NCBI GenBank assembly: GCA_017399765.1
Contig: JAFQBH010000008.1
Location: 1-64,000, forward strand
Direction of reading: 5' to 3'
DNA: 64,000 nucleotides
Source: Oscillospiraceae bacterium
Lineage (GTDB): Bacteria > Bacillota > Clostridia > Oscillospirales > Ruminococcaceae
A program made the position numbers and the translations under genes. Positions 62,155 to 64,000 of this stretch are shown piece by piece; position 1 is the first letter of the stretch; each line of letters begins with the position of its first letter. The notes below the pieces were generated by a model. It was given only the letters and a program-made list of their open reading frames with translations, was not told where the DNA came from and did not search any database.

Positions 62155-63062
62155 TCTGTAACAACTCCTTTCTGTTTTTCGGGAAGCTGAATTATAATTA
62201 TCGAAATAAACATAAGAATACATCCGGCCGCTTCACGAAGGGAAGGAATCTGGTGAAGAATAACAGCGCCGGCAAGAACAGCAAAAACAGATTCAAGACT
62301 CATCAGAAGGGAAGCAACGCTCGGTTTTGTCCATTTTTGCGCAACGGTCTGAAGAGTGTAGCCGACTCCGCCGGAAAGAGCACCCGCATAAATAATAGGC
62401 AGCCAGGCGTTAAGTATATTTTGAAAGTTAGGTTTTTCAAAGATGAACATAACAACAACGGAAATTACTCCGCAAACAAGGAACTGAAGACAGGAGAGTT
62501 TAACGCAGTCAACCTTCGGCGCAAAATGTCCTATTGCGAGTATATGAATTGCATAAGCTACTGCACTTATCAGAACAACCAAATCTCCGTTGCTTATGGA
62601 AAGACTTTCGTTCATACAGAGAAGGTAAAGACCTGCGATTGCAAGAGCACAGCAGATCCATATCATTTTCGGAAGCTTTTGTTTCATCAAAAGGCCAAAG
62701 AAAGGAACGATGAGAATATAAAGAACAGAAATAAAGCCTGCTTTTCCGACGGTTGTCTGGGAAATTCCGATTTGCTGTATTGTTGAAGCAAAAAAGATTA
62801 TGATTCCGCAGATTATTCCGCCTTTAATAAGTTCTTTTTGTTCGGATTTTTCAGGTTTTCTGTATGTTCCGTTTCTTTTTTTTACGGAATCAAAAGCAAA
62901 ATTTGCGATTATCAGCACAATTCCGCCGATTATGCATCTTATTCCGTTGAAAGTAATCGGTTCAACATATTCCATTCCGACACTTTGGGCAACAAATGCA
63001 CATCCCCAAATAAGAGCGGTAAGAGTCAAACATAAATTTCCGAGCATTGCTTTGTTTTTCAT
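62151..63062 (-). CDS. DMT-superfamily transporter (EamA type)
   Basis: 303 residues, ten hydrophobic helices in two EamA repeats (ALIWGCAFVAQ near residue 15; YTLQTVAQKWTKPSVASLLMSLESVFAVLAG in the second half, quoted in parts). Exports or imports metabolites; substrate unknown. RBS AGAGGT. Translationally coupled to the PPC protein gene. Confidence 0.88.
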   Translation of the reverse strand: MKNKAMLGNLCLTLTALIWGCAFVAQSVGMEYVEPITFNGIRCIIGGIVLIIANFAFDSVKKRNGTYRKPEKSEQKELIKGGIICGIIIFFASTIQQIGISQTTVGKAGFISVLYILIVPFFGLLMKQKLPKMIWICCALAIAGLYLLCMNESLSISNGDLVVLISAVAYAIHILAIGHFAPKVDCVKLSCLQFLVCGVISVVVMFIFEKPNFQNILNAWLPIIYAGALSGGVGYTLQTVAQKWTKPSVASLLMSLESVFAVLAGAVILHQIPSLREAAGCILMFISIIIIQLPEKQKGVVTE

Positions 63063-63142
63063 TGGTTACCTCTGATAAAAAAAGAATGATATAATTTTAC
63101 AATATTTAAAATAAAAAGAAAAGACCGAAAAATCAATTATTA

Positions 63143-63171
63143 TTGAAAAAAAGGCCGCTATGATTTATAAT
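63143..63171 (+). promoter_or_regulatory. Promoter of the plsY-like gene
   Basis: TTGAAA (63143-63148), 17-base spacer, TATAAT (63166-63171). Confidence 0.75.
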
Positions 63172-63200
63172 TGAATCATAAATTTACGGGAGGCTGTGCT

Positions 63201-63803
63201 TTGGAATATATAATCGGTGTTTTTATCGGATATTTTTTCGGAAGTATCAACATGGCTAATATAATTTCAAAAAAACGCGGCATAGATATAAAAAAAGTCG
63301 GCTCGAACAATGCTGGCGCTTCCAATGTTTTTATTTCCGTCGGTAAAATCGATGGAATAATCGTCGGCGCTTTCGATATATTAAAATCGTTTGCTGCTGC
63401 GCTTATTGTTTATCTGATATTTTCACAAAATTTTACGGCTGGAGTAATTGCCGGAACAATGGCGATCATTGGTCATATTTTTCCGTTCTGGATGAAATTC
63501 AACGGAGGAAAAGGACTTGCTCCTTTTATGGGAATGGTTCTTTTCTATGACTGGAAGCTTTTTATATTTTTTGGAATTCTTATTATTGCAATAACACTGA
63601 TTACGGATTATATTGGAATCAGTGCGCTTACAATAACAGCATTAATTCCTATTTATGCATTTTTATTTAAACACGAACAGGTATTGGCCGCTGTTTTTGC
63701 GGTAATTTCGGTCATAATGTGGTGCAAACATATTGAAAATATAAAAAGAATTGCAAACGGAACCGAAATCGGTTTTTTGAGAAAAAATAAGGTAAAAAAA
63801 TAA
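63201..63803 (+). CDS. PlsY-like glycerol-3-phosphate acyltransferase, divergent
   Basis: 200 residues, about five membrane helices. PlsY makes lysophosphatidate from acyl-phosphate and glycerol-3-phosphate. Recognisable motifs: GSINMANII, GSNNAGASNVF (usual GSGNxGATN) and GHIFPFWMKFNGGKGLA. The second motif ends DILKS rather than DxxKG, so it is a divergent or secondary copy. TTG start at 63201 behind GGGAGG. Single gene. Confidence 0.85.
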   Translation: MEYIIGVFIGYFFGSINMANIISKKRGIDIKKVGSNNAGASNVFISVGKIDGIIVGAFDILKSFAAALIVYLIFSQNFTAGVIAGTMAIIGHIFPFWMKFNGGKGLAPFMGMVLFYDWKLFIFFGILIIAITLITDYIGISALTITALIPIYAFLFKHEQVLAAVFAVISVIMWCKHIENIKRIANGTEIGFLRKNKVKK

Positions 63804-63828
63804 AAGAGCCGGAAGGCTCTTTTTATTT
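63801..63828. terminator. Bidirectional terminator
   Basis: AAAGAGCC / GGCTCTTT stem with GGAA loop, between convergent genes. Confidence 0.88.
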
Positions 63829-64000
63829 ATAAATTTTTGCGGTGCAGCGAAGTCTGCCTTTTTTGGTTTCGAGTTTTATTCCGAAATATATAAATTTCCC
63901 GTGACCTCTTACTGATATAATGTCACGTTCTTTCGGAGTATATGAAGCGCTGAGCATCGGAATTCCGCCGACAAGAACTTTTTCGTGCTCACAAAGAGCC
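63823..64000 (-). CDS. S4-domain RNA-binding protein (YlmH-like), C-terminal end only
   Basis: The last 59 codons are in the window: VLVGGIPMLSASYTPKERDI, ISVRGHGKF and ETKKGRLRCTAKIYK. The S4 fold ends with DIISVRGxGKF, as in YlmH, a cell-division-linked and ribosome quality-control protein in Bacillus. The rest lies right of the window. Confidence 0.8.
   Translation of the reverse strand, partial: ALCEHEKVLVGGIPMLSASYTPKERDIISVRGHGKFIYFGIKLETKKGRLRCTAKIYK

Overview
The window reads as a piece of chromosome from an endospore-forming, anaerobic member of the Clostridia (Bacillota). Evidence: spoIIR and a complete cotJABC spore-coat operon, an IreB-family protein, YlmH and TrmK homologues, a tryptophan T-box, a CIRCE-controlled groESL operon, strong AGGAGG-type ribosome binding sites with frequent TTG starts, an AT-rich sequence with GAA/CTT/GCA-biased codons, a proton-pumping pyrophosphatase and cobalamin-dependent ethanolamine ammonia-lyase. 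No phage, insertion sequence, CRISPR array or rRNA was seen. The DNA looks like ordinary core chromosome with short operons on both strands, most of them closed by clear intrinsic terminators.

Layout. 1-12.6 kb, minus strand: hppA (cut by the window edge), spoIIR, an operon of a degenerate PHP-domain protein, an Lrp regulator, an aminotransferase and an unusual IspE::ProX fusion, then a phosphodiesterase, a heterodimeric ABC exporter, a metallophosphoesterase lipoprotein and a VanY-like carboxypeptidase. 12.7-19.6 kb: tRNA-Thr and tRNA-Tyr, an esterase and msrA, a TetR-controlled divergent membrane-protein pair, an M32 carboxypeptidase, and pepT with a small membrane protein. 19.8-25.2 kb: a binding-protein importer followed by two glycerophosphodiesterases. 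25.2-33.2 kb: two small membrane proteins, an orphan binding protein, metG-tatD-trmB and groESL. 33.2-41.6 kb: an acetyltransferase, an ireB-family pair, nucleoside salvage (tdk-deoD-udk) and a BMP-type nucleoside importer. 41.6-45.1 kb: cotJABC, a YdbC-like protein and typA. 45.2-49.4 kb: eutBC behind a structured leader, then trpB behind a Trp T-box. 49.4-64 kb: SDR and GATase, a PfoR-like permease with a small alarmone-hydrolase-like protein, a YitT-like protein with a complex leader, a PP-loop ATPase/EFR1 ferredoxin pair, initiator tRNA, nth, a redox-disulfide protein, trmK-nif3-rqcH-MBL hydrolase, a PPC protein with a DMT transporter, a divergent plsY and the end of an S4-domain protein.

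How it fits together. Three themes recur: scavenging (nucleosides, peptides, phosphodiesters, ethanolamine, probably indole through a lone TrpB), sporulation, and translation quality control or tRNA work (metG, trmB, trmK, rqcH, a ProX-like deacylase domain, typA). The best leads for something new are the unassigned RNA leader of eutBC, the PP-loop/EFR1 gene pair, the leader and dyad promoter of the YitT-like gene, the IspE::ProX fusion next to a PHP protein that has lost most metal ligands, and an 8-codon Trp-containing micro-ORF between the T-box and trpB. All function calls come from reading motifs by eye; no database search was run.
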